A DNA stretch of 8,689 nt from CAYMKL01 sp964390805 (GTDB lineage Bacteria; Chloroflexota; Anaerolineae; VGOG01): assembly GCA_964390805.1 (NCBI GenBank), contig CAYMKL010000205.1, positions 1-8,689 on the forward strand. The letters are read 5' to 3'. Position 1 is the first letter of the stretch. Each line of letters opens with the position of its first letter. Position numbers and translations under genes: made by a program. Positions 1 through 5,884 of the stretch are shown piece by piece. The notes below the pieces were generated by a model, which worked only from the letters and a program-made list of their open reading frames with translations, made no database searches and was not told where the DNA came from.

Positions 1-2
1 AT

Positions 3-1700
3 CCAGATCACCCAGACGATCCTGACTACGCCCTCAGATACATTGACGGGGAGGGTCGCGACCTGTACGTCAGCAACTACACCCACGATCCAGGCAACGG
101 TACGCCCGGCGACATCCGCCAGTACGCCCAATCCCTGGCCCGCGAGATCGAGGTGCTCAAAGGCCACCTGGGAGCCCCCGCTATAGACATCCTCACCCAC
201 AGCATGGGAGGGCTGGTCGCCAGAGCCTACATCGAGAACCAGGACCTCGCCGGCAACCCTTACGAGGTGCAATTCTGCCACGATGTGCGCGGCCTCATCA
301 TGATGGCCCCACCCAACCAGGGCTCCCACTTCCACGTGCTCTACCCAGGGTGGCACGACTGGACATCGGTGCAGCAGATGAAGGCCGACTCGGACTTCCT
401 TGCCCAACTCAACTCAGGCACCACCGGCGCAGCGCAGGGTGTCCAGTACCACATCATCGCCGGCAACAAGTATGACTGCCAGCAATGGGGCCTTGGCCCA
501 GCCTCACCTAGCGACCCGTTTGCCATCAACTGGCAGGGAGAGATCGTCACGCCACAGTTCATCACCTACCCACCTCATGCCTTTCGGCTGTGCGAGTACA
601 CCAACAATGAGCCTAATGATTCAGAGGTGCTGGTCAAAGAAACCATCCTCGACAAGCAGGGCGGCCAGGTCGAGGTAACACCGGACCGCTACTACATCTA
701 CAGCCTGAACCATTGGACCATGCGGGGCTATTGGGGCTCACCCTGCCGCGCTGCCACGCTGGTCCAACTCATCCTGGCCAATTACACCATCGAGAAGTGG
801 CGGGCCAAAGGTAAGCAATTCGAGCCCTCGGAAGCCAACTTCATCCAACAGTGCTTCAGAAAGATTCAACAGACCGACGCTGCTTCCGAGGTCTACAACT
901 GGATCATGGCCAGGAACATCAGCATTGACTTTGGAGAGATTCCAGAAGGCGCCGTGGCCTCATGGGTCCCTGACGAGAACACCATCGAGGTCACTCCCTA
1001 CGCCGAGGGACAGCCGCAGAAAGTCGTATCTCAACACATCGTCCACCAGGGAGAGCACAGCCGATGGAAGGGTGAGGACTCCATCAACCAAGAGTACCAC
1101 GCCTTCAAAGCCGAGGCGGACTTCTGGAACGCGGTCAAGAAAGGGGACGCCGACGACCATTGCGACTGGGTGGCCGGCTTCGTTGGCCAAGGCAAGCACG
1201 AGGCGATGGACTACCTCCGCACCTTGCCTCAGTATGCCGATTTACCCGAATACTCCGGGGTAAGCGCCAGCATCACAGACGCCTTCGCCCTGGTCGACGA
1301 TACCTACTTTGGCAATCCTCTCTGTCTGAACTCACAGAGAATGGGAGCGCAAGTCGATTTCCAGAACTACACTCACGACGCCTTCGCCTGGTACTGGCTC
1401 GAATTTCACCACGGAGCTGTCAATACAAGTTGGCAGTCCGATCCACCGGAGGCCGTCGCTGCGGCCATTGCCTACCTGCTCACCCGCGTCGCGTGGGACA
1501 TACAGGATTCCATTCATCAAGAGTACCAATCTTTCAAAGCTATGGCGCGGGTTTGGAACATACTCAAAGGGGATTTGACTCACCAGTTCTGCGACCTCGT
1601 TTCAGCCATCATCAACACACCCGAGGCAGCCGCCAAGGACTGGATTCGCAGCCGCCCTGAGTACGCCGACCTGCCCGAATACTTCCCACCGGAGGCATAA
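3..1700 (+). CDS. Lipase-like alpha/beta hydrolase with duplicated C-terminal peptidase-like domain, 5' partial
   Basis: The frame is open from base 3, so the start lies outside the window; the GTG at 153 is internal. Residues below count from that GTG. The nucleophile elbow THSMGG (residues 15-20, Ser17 at 201-203) followed by LVAR is typical of lipases and PGAP1-like esterases, which cleave ester bonds. Candidate acid and base are Asp156 (NDSEV) and His187 (LNHW), in the right order but unproven. From about residue 255 the protein changes character: two related units, 291-367 and 437-510, share QEY..FKA, a WN pair and an identical YADLPEY. The first carries HQGEH (298-302), which resembles a zinc-peptidase HExxH with Glu replaced by Gln; the second has lost both His. 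I infer derivation from the putative metallopeptidase domains common in Chloroflexota. No signal peptide can be judged because the N-terminus is missing. It stops in TAATG, overlapping the next gene. Confidence 0.82.
   Translation, partial: PDHPDDPDYALRYIDGEGRDLYVSNYTHDPGNGTPGDIRQYAQSLAREIEVLKGHLGAPAIDILTHSMGGLVARAYIENQDLAGNPYEVQFCHDVRGLIMMAPPNQGSHFHVLYPGWHDWTSVQQMKADSDFLAQLNSGTTGAAQGVQYHIIAGNKYDCQQWGLGPASPSDPFAINWQGEIVTPQFITYPPHAFRLCEYTNNEPNDSEVLVKETILDKQGGQVEVTPDRYYIYSLNHWTMRGYWGSPCRAATLVQLILANYTIEKWRAKGKQFEPSEANFIQQCFRKIQQTDAASEVYNWIMARNISIDFGEIPEGAVASWVPDENTIEVTPYAEGQPQKVVSQHIVHQGEHSRWKGEDSINQEYHAFKAEADFWNAVKKGDADDHCDWVAGFVGQGKHEAMDYLRTLPQYADLPEYSGVSASITDAFALVDDTYFGNPLCLNSQRMGAQVDFQNYTHDAFAWYWLEFHHGAVNTSWQSDPPEAVAAAIAYLLTRVAWDIQDSIHQEYQSFKAMARVWNILKGDLTHQFCDLVSAIINTPEAAAKDWIRSRPEYADLPEYFPPEA
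1023..1253 (+). repeat. Intragenic repeat unit A (peptidase-like domain)
   Basis: This encodes residues 291-367 of the hydrolase (counted from the GTG at 153). It aligns with unit B at 1461-1682 through D-S-I-x-Q-E-Y, F-K-A, W-N and the terminal YADLPEY. It retains an HQGEH motif that unit B lacks. The similarity is seen at protein level; the DNA has diverged, so the duplication is old. Confidence 0.7.
1461..1682 (+). repeat. Intragenic repeat unit B (degenerate copy)
   Basis: This encodes residues 437-510 of the hydrolase. It is the second copy of the C-terminal unit, with IHQEYQSFKA matching INQEYHAFKA of unit A and an identical YADLPEY ending. The positions aligned with the HQGEH of unit A read YLLTR, so any metal-binding role is gone here. 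Confidence 0.7.
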
Positions 1701-2212
1701 TGGAAACCAACAATCAACCAAAGCTCGTCACCAGCCAACGCCAGGACTGGCCCTTCAGCTTCCAATGTCCACAGGATTGGGAGCTGCGGCAGCCGACAGT
1801 CCAGAGCGGCATCAAGTTCTTCCTGCGCGGCCCGCTGGACGAGGCCCAGACCCTCTTTGCGTCCATCTCCGTGCACGTCTATCCAGGCCCGAACCACACC
1901 CTTCACAGTCTGGGCTGCCAGCACGTCAGTCGCCGCCGTGCCTTTCGCACCTTTCGCCTCCTGGCCCGCACTGAGATCACCCTGGCCGGCAGCGATGCCA
2001 TCAAACTGGACACGGCCCACGAGATGCCGGCGCGACTCGACGCTCGCGCCGAGCAGCTCGTTACCGTTCGAGAGCAAGTGATCCTTGCCTTGCGCGACGA
2101 GAGAATCTACGAGCTCAGCTATCAGGCAATTGAAGACGCCTTTGAGGCATCCCTCCCCGTCTTCGAGGCGCTGGTAGCCTCGTTTCGGCTGGAGACGCCT
2201 ACCTTGACATAG
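1700..2212 (+). CDS. PsbP/DcrB-like small protein
   Basis: A 170-residue protein with no signal peptide or membrane segment. The pattern is a predicted beta-rich fold: an opening of the type W-P-F-S-F-x-C-P-x-D-W-E (about residues 13-24), a central SISVHVYPGP strand, GSDAIKLD (about 93-100), and a C-terminal strand plus helix reading ALRDERIYELSYQA then FEALVASFRL. This matches the general pattern of PsbP-like and DcrB/DUF1795-like domains, which often accompany secreted or phage-related proteins in bacteria; no biochemical role can be assigned. The ATG at 1700 overlaps the TAA of the hydrolase gene (TAATG), with GGAGG at 1691-1695, so the two are almost certainly translationally coupled and act together. 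The TAG stop at 2210-2212 lies inside the promoter of the next gene. The coding call is firm, the fold moderate, the function unknown. Confidence 0.8.
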   Translation: METNNQPKLVTSQRQDWPFSFQCPQDWELRQPTVQSGIKFFLRGPLDEAQTLFASISVHVYPGPNHTLHSLGCQHVSRRRAFRTFRLLARTEITLAGSDAIKLDTAHEMPARLDARAEQLVTVREQVILALRDERIYELSYQAIEDAFEASLPVFEALVASFRLETPTLT

Positions 2213-2232
2213 GCGAACATTTGTGCTACAAT
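2204..2232 (+). promoter_or_regulatory. Strong sigma70-type promoter with extended -10
   Basis: The -35 is TTGACA (2204-2209), a perfect consensus. The -10 is TACAAT (2227-2232), five of six, with a 17-nt spacer and an upstream TG at 2224-2225 forming an extended -10. It begins within the last codons of the upstream gene and drives the 184-residue gene starting at 2269. The expected transcription start is near 2239. Confidence 0.75.
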
Positions 2233-2268
2233 GTGGTCAACATTCGACGAAAGGAGGTGAACTGTCAG

Positions 2269-2823
2269 ATGGCTAGGGTAACTTTGCCCCTCTTGGGTGT
2301 GAGCGCAACCGGCAAGCTGGGACAGGCAATCGTGTACATGCCGATCCCCCACGCTCGCGACGGGTTGACCAGTGTCCGCAAGTGGCTGAAGCCGAAGAAC
2401 CCCCAGACCTCGGGTCAGGGTGACGTGCGGCTGAAGACCAAGGCGGCAGGCTATGGCGTTGGGTTCATCCAGTCCGGCTCTACGCTGGAGACGCAGCTCA
2501 AGGCTGTCACTCCGGCTGGCAAGATCTGGAACGCCTACTTCCTGGGCAAGTGCTTCGGGAAGCAGATGGCCAACGTTGATGCTGCACTGACCGCCTGGGA
2601 CACCGCGGCCAACTCCGCTAAGTGGACGGCTGTGGCCAACTCGCTGGGCATCCTCGACTGCGACATCGCCTACGCTTCCATTGATCCCATCACCAAGGGC
2701 GAGATCCTGTTCCTGCACGCCGCTGCTGGCTACGACCTGCAACTGAACATCGCTCCTGCCGAGCCGCAGGACATGACTTCCGACGACATCCAGTCCTTCG
2801 GCGCCGCCTATCTCGCCGCGTAG
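2269..2823 (+). CDS. Phage-like small protein, MA(R/K)VTLPLLGVSA family, long member
   Basis: A 184-residue protein. I chose the ATG at 2269 over the TTG at 2221 because a very strong Shine-Dalgarno, AGGAGGTGA (2252-2260), sits 8 nt upstream, because the -10 box overlaps the TTG, and because the convergent gene at 2935-3279 shares exactly this N-terminus. The first 45 residues carry MARVTLPLLGVSATGKLG and a basic patch with K-P-K-N-P-Q-T. I recall this type of opening (short beta start, a 'G-x-L-G' turn, then a 'P-x-(D/N)-P-x-T-x-x-Q' segment) from small proteins in tailed phages and phage-like loci, but no experimental function is known to me. The rest is predicted mixed alpha/beta with Ala-rich helices and an acidic C-terminus; there is no signal peptide or membrane segment. 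It has its own promoter and terminator, which suggests abundant expression, as for a structural protein. Function is an inference only. Confidence 0.8.
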   Translation: MARVTLPLLGVSATGKLGQAIVYMPIPHARDGLTSVRKWLKPKNPQTSGQGDVRLKTKAAGYGVGFIQSGSTLETQLKAVTPAGKIWNAYFLGKCFGKQMANVDAALTAWDTAANSAKWTAVANSLGILDCDIAYASIDPITKGEILFLHAAAGYDLQLNIAPAEPQDMTSDDIQSFGAAYLAA

Positions 2824-2848
2824 CGGGAATCCCAGAGAGGGAAACAAA

Positions 2849-2872
2849 AAACGCCCGGCCAGGCGGGCGTTT
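2849..2872. terminator. Bidirectional intrinsic terminator between convergent genes
   Basis: A 9-bp perfect inverted repeat, AAACGCCCG (2849-2857) and CGGGCGTTT (2864-2872), around a 6-nt loop. On the minus strand the stem is followed by a T-rich tract (TTTTTTGTTT, from 2851 back to 2842), a strong terminator for the gene at 2935-3279. On the plus strand the tail is weaker (TTTCCTCGTTCC) and serves the gene ending at 2823. Confidence 0.85.
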
Positions 2873-2934
2873 CCTCGTTCCTCAAAACAGTCAAGCTCTA
2901 CTGCCGCAGTACTGCCGATGTCAACCTCTGTCGT

Positions 2935-3279
2935 TCACTGCACCCAAAGCATATCCGGCCCTCCTATGGTACTTGTCCCCACTGCTATCCCCTTGATCGC
3001 CCCACTGAGCACTTGTTTCAGAAACTGATTCCATGCCGTCAGGTGTCTGTCAGCAGCCTTGACAGCAAACTCCGCGCGTGTCTCCGTGTCCAGGTGGGGC
3101 CACACTTCTTTCGCACCCCGAAACTTGCTCCGTTGGGCCAGTTGCGCCTCGGTTTGCGGGTCACGCTTCCCCTTGAACACACTGGCAACCGTGCCTTCGG
3201 GTCGGGTGCGATACACCAACTGCTTGGCCAGCATACCATGTGCAGAGACACCGAGCAAAGGCAGGGTCACTTTAGCCAT
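2935..3279 (-). CDS. Phage-like small protein, MA(R/K)VTLPLLGVSA family, short member
   Basis: A 114-residue protein starting at ATG 3279-3277, with AGGAGGTGA (3294-3286) 6 nt upstream. It shares MA(R/K)VTLPLLGVSA and the following G-x-L pattern with the 184-residue protein encoded on the other strand, then a K-x-(D/N)-P-Q-T segment (about residues 37-43). After that the two diverge. The middle (AQLAQRSKFRGAKEVWPHL then D-T-E-T-R-A-E-F) is predicted helical and resembles the common form of this phage-like family, in which a Q-R-x-x-F/L-x-x-A-x-x-x-W stretch follows the P-x-T motif. No signal peptide or membrane segment is seen. It ends in TGA about 60 nt before the bidirectional terminator. 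Two paralogues facing each other suggest an old inverted duplication or two insertions of related cargo. Function unknown. Confidence 0.75.
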   Translation of the reverse strand: MAKVTLPLLGVSAHGMLAKQLVYRTRPEGTVASVFKGKRDPQTEAQLAQRSKFRGAKEVWPHLDTETRAEFAVKAADRHLTAWNQFLKQVLSGAIKGIAVGTSTIGGPDMLWVQ

Positions 3280-3312
3280 GCTCTGTCACCTCCTAACCGA
3301 CCGCTGCAATTC

Positions 3313-3412
3313 GTTCTCTACTCATCCTCTCTCTCTTGTTGCCTCTATCTCTGCCCCGCCCTCCTGCTCCGTATCCTTCTTGCCCCTTCTCCCTTTCTTC
3401 CTCATTCCCGCG
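3313..3412. other. Pyrimidine-rich (plus strand) intergenic tract
   Basis: About 100 nt upstream of the minus-strand small gene in which roughly 85 percent of plus-strand bases are C or T, with runs such as CTCTCTCTCTT. Read on the minus strand it is a purine-rich leader. I found no convincing -35/-10 pair for the minus-strand gene within it. The whole divergent gap 3280-3496 otherwise holds only ribosome binding sites and the plus-strand promoter listed separately. Confidence 0.5.
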
Positions 3413-3423
3413 CCACATGGCCT

Positions 3424-3452
3424 TTGGCTTGTCTAGTCTGGAGAAGTATGAT
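3424..3452 (+). promoter_or_regulatory. Likely sigma70-type promoter for the 96-residue gene
   Basis: TTGGCT (3424-3429, four of six to TTGACA), a 17-nt spacer, and TATGAT (3447-3452, five of six to TATAAT). It lies 44 nt before the ATG at 3497, a suitable distance. Confidence 0.5.
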
Positions 3453-3496
3453 ACAATCTGCAAGGAGCTCAAGCGACATCACGAGGAGGAATAGAA

Positions 3497-3787
3497 ATGG
3501 CCGAACTCACACTGATCTCTCCGCACAGACGCCAATTGAAGCCTCTGGTGGAAGCAGCACTTCGCACCGAGCTGCGTTTGCTGGAAGTGGGCATCCGCCG
3601 CACTCAGCAGAGGCTCCAAGAGTTCGAGGCTCGATATGGCCTGCCCTCGGCAGAGTTTATTCGCCGTTACGAGCGGGACGAGTTGGAAGAGACCTTGGAG
3701 TTTGCCGAATGGATCGGGGAATACCGTCTGCTCCAGCGATTGCGAGAGAAGGCCAACACCTTGCAGGAGATCCGGTTTGCAGATTGA
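3497..3787 (+). CDS. Small helical protein, probable antitoxin half of a TumE/DUF6516-type pair
   Basis: A 96-residue, highly charged, almost entirely helical protein (coiled-coil-like heptads through EVGIRRTQQRLQEFEARYG, then ELEETLEFAEWIGEYRLLQRL), starting at ATG 3497 with AGGAGG at 3484-3489. There is no membrane segment. From memory, proteins with this RRTQQRLQEFE...YE...EWxGEYxLLxRL pattern sit directly upstream of DUF6516 (TumE-family toxin) genes in Chloroflexota and cyanobacteria, overlapping them by a few bases. The same arrangement is visible here: AGGAG at 3765-3769 inside this gene, then TTG at 3777 opening LQIEAYFR in another frame. That partner is broken (see 3777-3858), so this would be an orphan antitoxin. 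The gene itself looks intact. Presence of a gene is fairly sure; the antitoxin role is inferred from remembered context. Confidence 0.7.
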   Translation: MAELTLISPHRRQLKPLVEAALRTELRLLEVGIRRTQQRLQEFEARYGLPSAEFIRRYERDELEETLEFAEWIGEYRLLQRLREKANTLQEIRFAD

Positions 3788-3858
3788 GGCCTATTTCCGA
3801 TGCGCCTGATCTGGCGGCTGTCCTCAGCGAGATCGAGGCATTGGTCGAACTCTCTTGA
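3777..3858 (+). pseudogene. Remnant of a TumE/DUF6516-like toxin gene, internally deleted
   Basis: A ribosome binding site (AGGAG, 3765-3769) and a TTG start at 3777 open LQIEAYFR, the kind of N-terminus I associate with DUF6516 proteins, overlapping the stop of the upstream gene by 11 nt. The frame then meets TGA at 3807-3809. In the next frame, 3799-3858 reads DAPDLAAVLSEIEALVELS and a stop. That resembles the characteristic DUF6516 C-terminus (a short D/P-rich stretch, then an L-x-x-V-L-x-E-I-E-x-L helix). The simplest reading is a deletion of nearly the whole gene, joining its first codons to its last out of frame near 3797-3801. The family assignment is from memory of sequence patterns. 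Confidence 0.5.
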
Positions 3859-3893
3859 TCTAGCCTCCGCTATTTGTCTCCTCCAAAACAGTC

Positions 3894-3921
3894 CAATCTC
3901 CAATACCCAATATCCAATCTC
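3894..3921. repeat. Four tandem degenerate heptamers, CAAT(A/C)(C/T)C
   Basis: The units are CAATCTC, CAATACC, CAATATC and CAATCTC, in perfect 7-nt register, lying between the toxin remnant and the 3' end of the glycosyltransferase gene. They resemble intergenic heptamer repeats seen in Chloroflexota and cyanobacterial genomes. No hairpin terminator for the minus-strand operon is visible in 3859-3927. Confidence 0.6.
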
Positions 3922-3927
3922 TTCCCC

Positions 3928-5781
3928 TCACTGCTCGATATCCTCCAGGCGCTCCCTGATTCTTTCCCCCACAGCCCTCCAGGTGTACTTCTCTCGCACG
4001 ATCTCGCTTCCCCTCAGAGCTTTGGCCTTCCACTGGTCGCGGTTCTCGTACGCTGCCCGCATCAACTCCCTCAGATGGTCGTAACTTGGCTTCGCCCACC
4101 GCAAGTCACGGTACAGCGGGATGTCACTCCGGCACTCCACCAGGTCATAGTCCAGGAAGTTCATCCCTGGAAGAGGAACTCCTCCCTCATCCGTTCCCCA
4201 CTCCGTTGGGGCACTCCAGCCCGTGACGATCACCGGCACGCCGCAGGCCAAGGCCTCCAAAGCAGTTAGACACCATCCCTCCCCCGACGTCGGCAACACG
4301 AAGCAATCCCCCTGGGTGTACACTTGTCCCAGAGCAAAGTCGGGCACGGGGTGCTCGTAAATGAACACGGGTGCAGAGGGTTCTCGGAGCCACCACCTGG
4401 TCTGGTACGCGATTCGCTCATTCGGTTGGCGGGGATGAGTCTTGATGAACAATCCCACATTCTCATCCTTCGAGAACTCGTCGCGGAAGGCGGTGATCAG
4501 CAGGTCGGGGTTCTTGCGCACCCCCCACTGGAAGTTGGAGACGAACAGAAAGTCCACCGGCGGTCGGTCTGACCAAGGCAAGATGTGGGGATGGAAGTAG
4601 CCCGGATCGACGCCCAGGGGCATCACGGTGACGGGCACGGTGATGCCGCTCTTCTGCAGACGCTGGCGGTCAATCTCGGTCGGCACCCACACCTCGTCTA
4701 CCCACCAGCAGCCGTCCAGCCACTCTTTGGGCCAGGGCTCGACGTCGCTCATGGTCCACCCGATCTTGTACCGACCAGAGGCCCGACAGAACCGCCCCGC
4801 GTGCTCGATGATGATCTGTGGCATCATGGGGTCGCCCGTCTCTCTCTGACAATCTCGGAGCCAGGGGTCCCGAGTTGGTATGTCTGCTCCCGGAGTGAGC
4901 CGCGCCGACTGGTAATGGGTCAACACCCCGGCGTCGAGGGCCGCCCGTTGTGCGTGTCTGGCCCAGAAGCCGTACCCCGTCTCCTGGCCCAACCCGCCGC
5001 ACCACGTGACATCGTGCGAAAACCGTCTGTTGAGAGCATTAGACCACTTCGTCTCGAAGACCTGGTGGCTCTGGCGGTAAAGCTCCCCCCGTGCAGCGAT
5101 CCGATTGGCCGTCGAGCCGGGCCCGGTGTGGATCACCGACACCCCGCCCAGGGAGGCGATCTTCCAGCCCGCTCGAGCTGCCCGCAGGCAGAAATCGGAA
5201 TCCTCGAAGTAGGCGAAGAAGTCCTCGTCGAGAGGGCCGACCGCAGCCAGGCAGTCCCGCTTGATGAACGCGCACACGAAGGGCACGACCTCACACTCTC
5301 GCAGGCCCAGGTGCTGGCCGACCGGCTGTTCGTCCGCGCTCCAAGTCTTCCCCAGGTGGCGGAAAGGAGTGTGACCCGCTCCGTGGGCCTCGATGCGGCC
5401 GTCTGTCATCAGGATCGTCGGCGAGACGACCCCCAGGTCTTCACGGCTGTAGGCCCACTCCCAAAGCAACTGGAACACATCCTGGTCAGGGATCAGCACG
5501 TCGTTGTTCAGGATCACCACGCCGTTGTCTGGATTCGCTTCGTTCAGCCCCGCGTTGACGTTCCCAGAAAAGCCGAAGTTCTTGTACAGTGCGACCAGCT
5601 TGACCTTGAGCGACGACTCCTCGGCTACCGAGCGGACGAACTCATTCGTCCCATCGGACGAGTTGCCATCGGCCACGATGACCTCGTCGGTGTCCGAGAA
5701 ATGGACCGACGCCAGCGAGGCAAAGAGCCTCTCAAGTAAGGCTCGTCCCTCCCAAGTTGGTATGACGATAGAGATACCCAT
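3928..5781 (-). CDS. Double glycosyltransferase: GT2 domain fused to GT4 domain
   Basis: A 617-residue cytoplasmic-type enzyme with two sugar-transfer domains. Residues 1-250 are a GT-A/GT2 domain: SIVIPTW (4-10), a nucleotide-binding VADGNSSDGT (36-45), a DXD-equivalent NND (92-94) and the acceptor-side ED of YFEDSDFCLR (191-200). Residues about 258-617 are a GT-B/GT4 domain: glycine loop ETGYG (267-271), MPLGVDPGYF (387-396), and the EX7E motif E501/E509 in EGWCLTALEALACGVPV. Both sets of catalytic motifs look complete. The ATG at 5781 has GGAGGT 6 nt upstream, and a stop lies in frame just before it. It is the last gene of a minus-strand operon, after a 103-nt gap. Such bifunctional enzymes build surface polysaccharide or protein glycans, adding two sugars in sequence; the donor sugars cannot be told from sequence. 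There is no membrane segment. Confidence 0.92.
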   Translation of the reverse strand: MGISIVIPTWEGRALLERLFASLASVHFSDTDEVIVADGNSSDGTNEFVRSVAEESSLKVKLVALYKNFGFSGNVNAGLNEANPDNGVVILNNDVLIPDQDVFQLLWEWAYSREDLGVVSPTILMTDGRIEAHGAGHTPFRHLGKTWSADEQPVGQHLGLRECEVVPFVCAFIKRDCLAAVGPLDEDFFAYFEDSDFCLRAARAGWKIASLGGVSVIHTGPGSTANRIAARGELYRQSHQVFETKWSNALNRRFSHDVTWCGGLGQETGYGFWARHAQRAALDAGVLTHYQSARLTPGADIPTRDPWLRDCQRETGDPMMPQIIIEHAGRFCRASGRYKIGWTMSDVEPWPKEWLDGCWWVDEVWVPTEIDRQRLQKSGITVPVTVMPLGVDPGYFHPHILPWSDRPPVDFLFVSNFQWGVRKNPDLLITAFRDEFSKDENVGLFIKTHPRQPNERIAYQTRWWLREPSAPVFIYEHPVPDFALGQVYTQGDCFVLPTSGEGWCLTALEALACGVPVIVTGWSAPTEWGTDEGGVPLPGMNFLDYDLVECRSDIPLYRDLRWAKPSYDHLRELMRAAYENRDQWKAKALRGSEIVREKYTWRAVGERIRERLEDIEQ

Positions 5782-5884
5782 TTTCTAACCTCCACTTGAT
5801 GAGTTTGTACGCCGAACTCGAGGGCATCCTCGCGGTCGGCCATCCATAAGTCTAAATTGCGATCTCCGACCTCGGAGCCGCTCC
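5782..5884 (-). other. 103-nt intra-operon gap before the GT2-GT4 gene
   Basis: All other junctions of this operon overlap or are under 10 nt, so this gap stands out. It holds the GGAGGT site of the GT2-GT4 gene (5788-5793) and a protein-like short reading (MADREDALEFGVQTHQ from an ATG at 5843) without its own ribosome binding site. No hairpin terminator or convincing promoter was found. Confidence 0.4.

Noticed and set aside
153..155. GTG at 153 as the true start of the hydrolase
   Set aside because: The frame is open to base 3 and the upstream residues (YVSNYTHDPGNGTPGDI and on) look like the normal lead-in to a lipase nucleophile elbow.
2221..2268. TTG at 2221 as the start of the 184-residue gene
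   Set aside because: The -10 box overlaps it, it has no ribosome binding site, and the paralogue's N-terminus matches the ATG at 2269.
2122..2847. A 241-codon minus-strand open frame opposite the 184-residue gene
   Set aside because: It overlaps a promoter, a strong ribosome binding site and the terminator that belong to the plus-strand gene; no protein-family features.
3013..3858. A 281-codon plus-strand open frame ending in DAPDLAAVLSEIEALVELS
   Set aside because: Only the last 20 codons look like protein; the rest is antisense to the 114-residue gene and crosses the pyrimidine tract. The tail is explained as a toxin-gene remnant.
3859..3927. An intrinsic terminator for the minus-strand glycan operon
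   Set aside because: No stable hairpin with a T tract was found; only heptamer repeats are present.
4585..5739. A 384-codon plus-strand open frame opposite the GT2-GT4 gene
   Set aside because: It runs antisense to a gene with clear catalytic motifs; its translation has no recognisable domain and fits a codon-bias shadow in GC-rich DNA.
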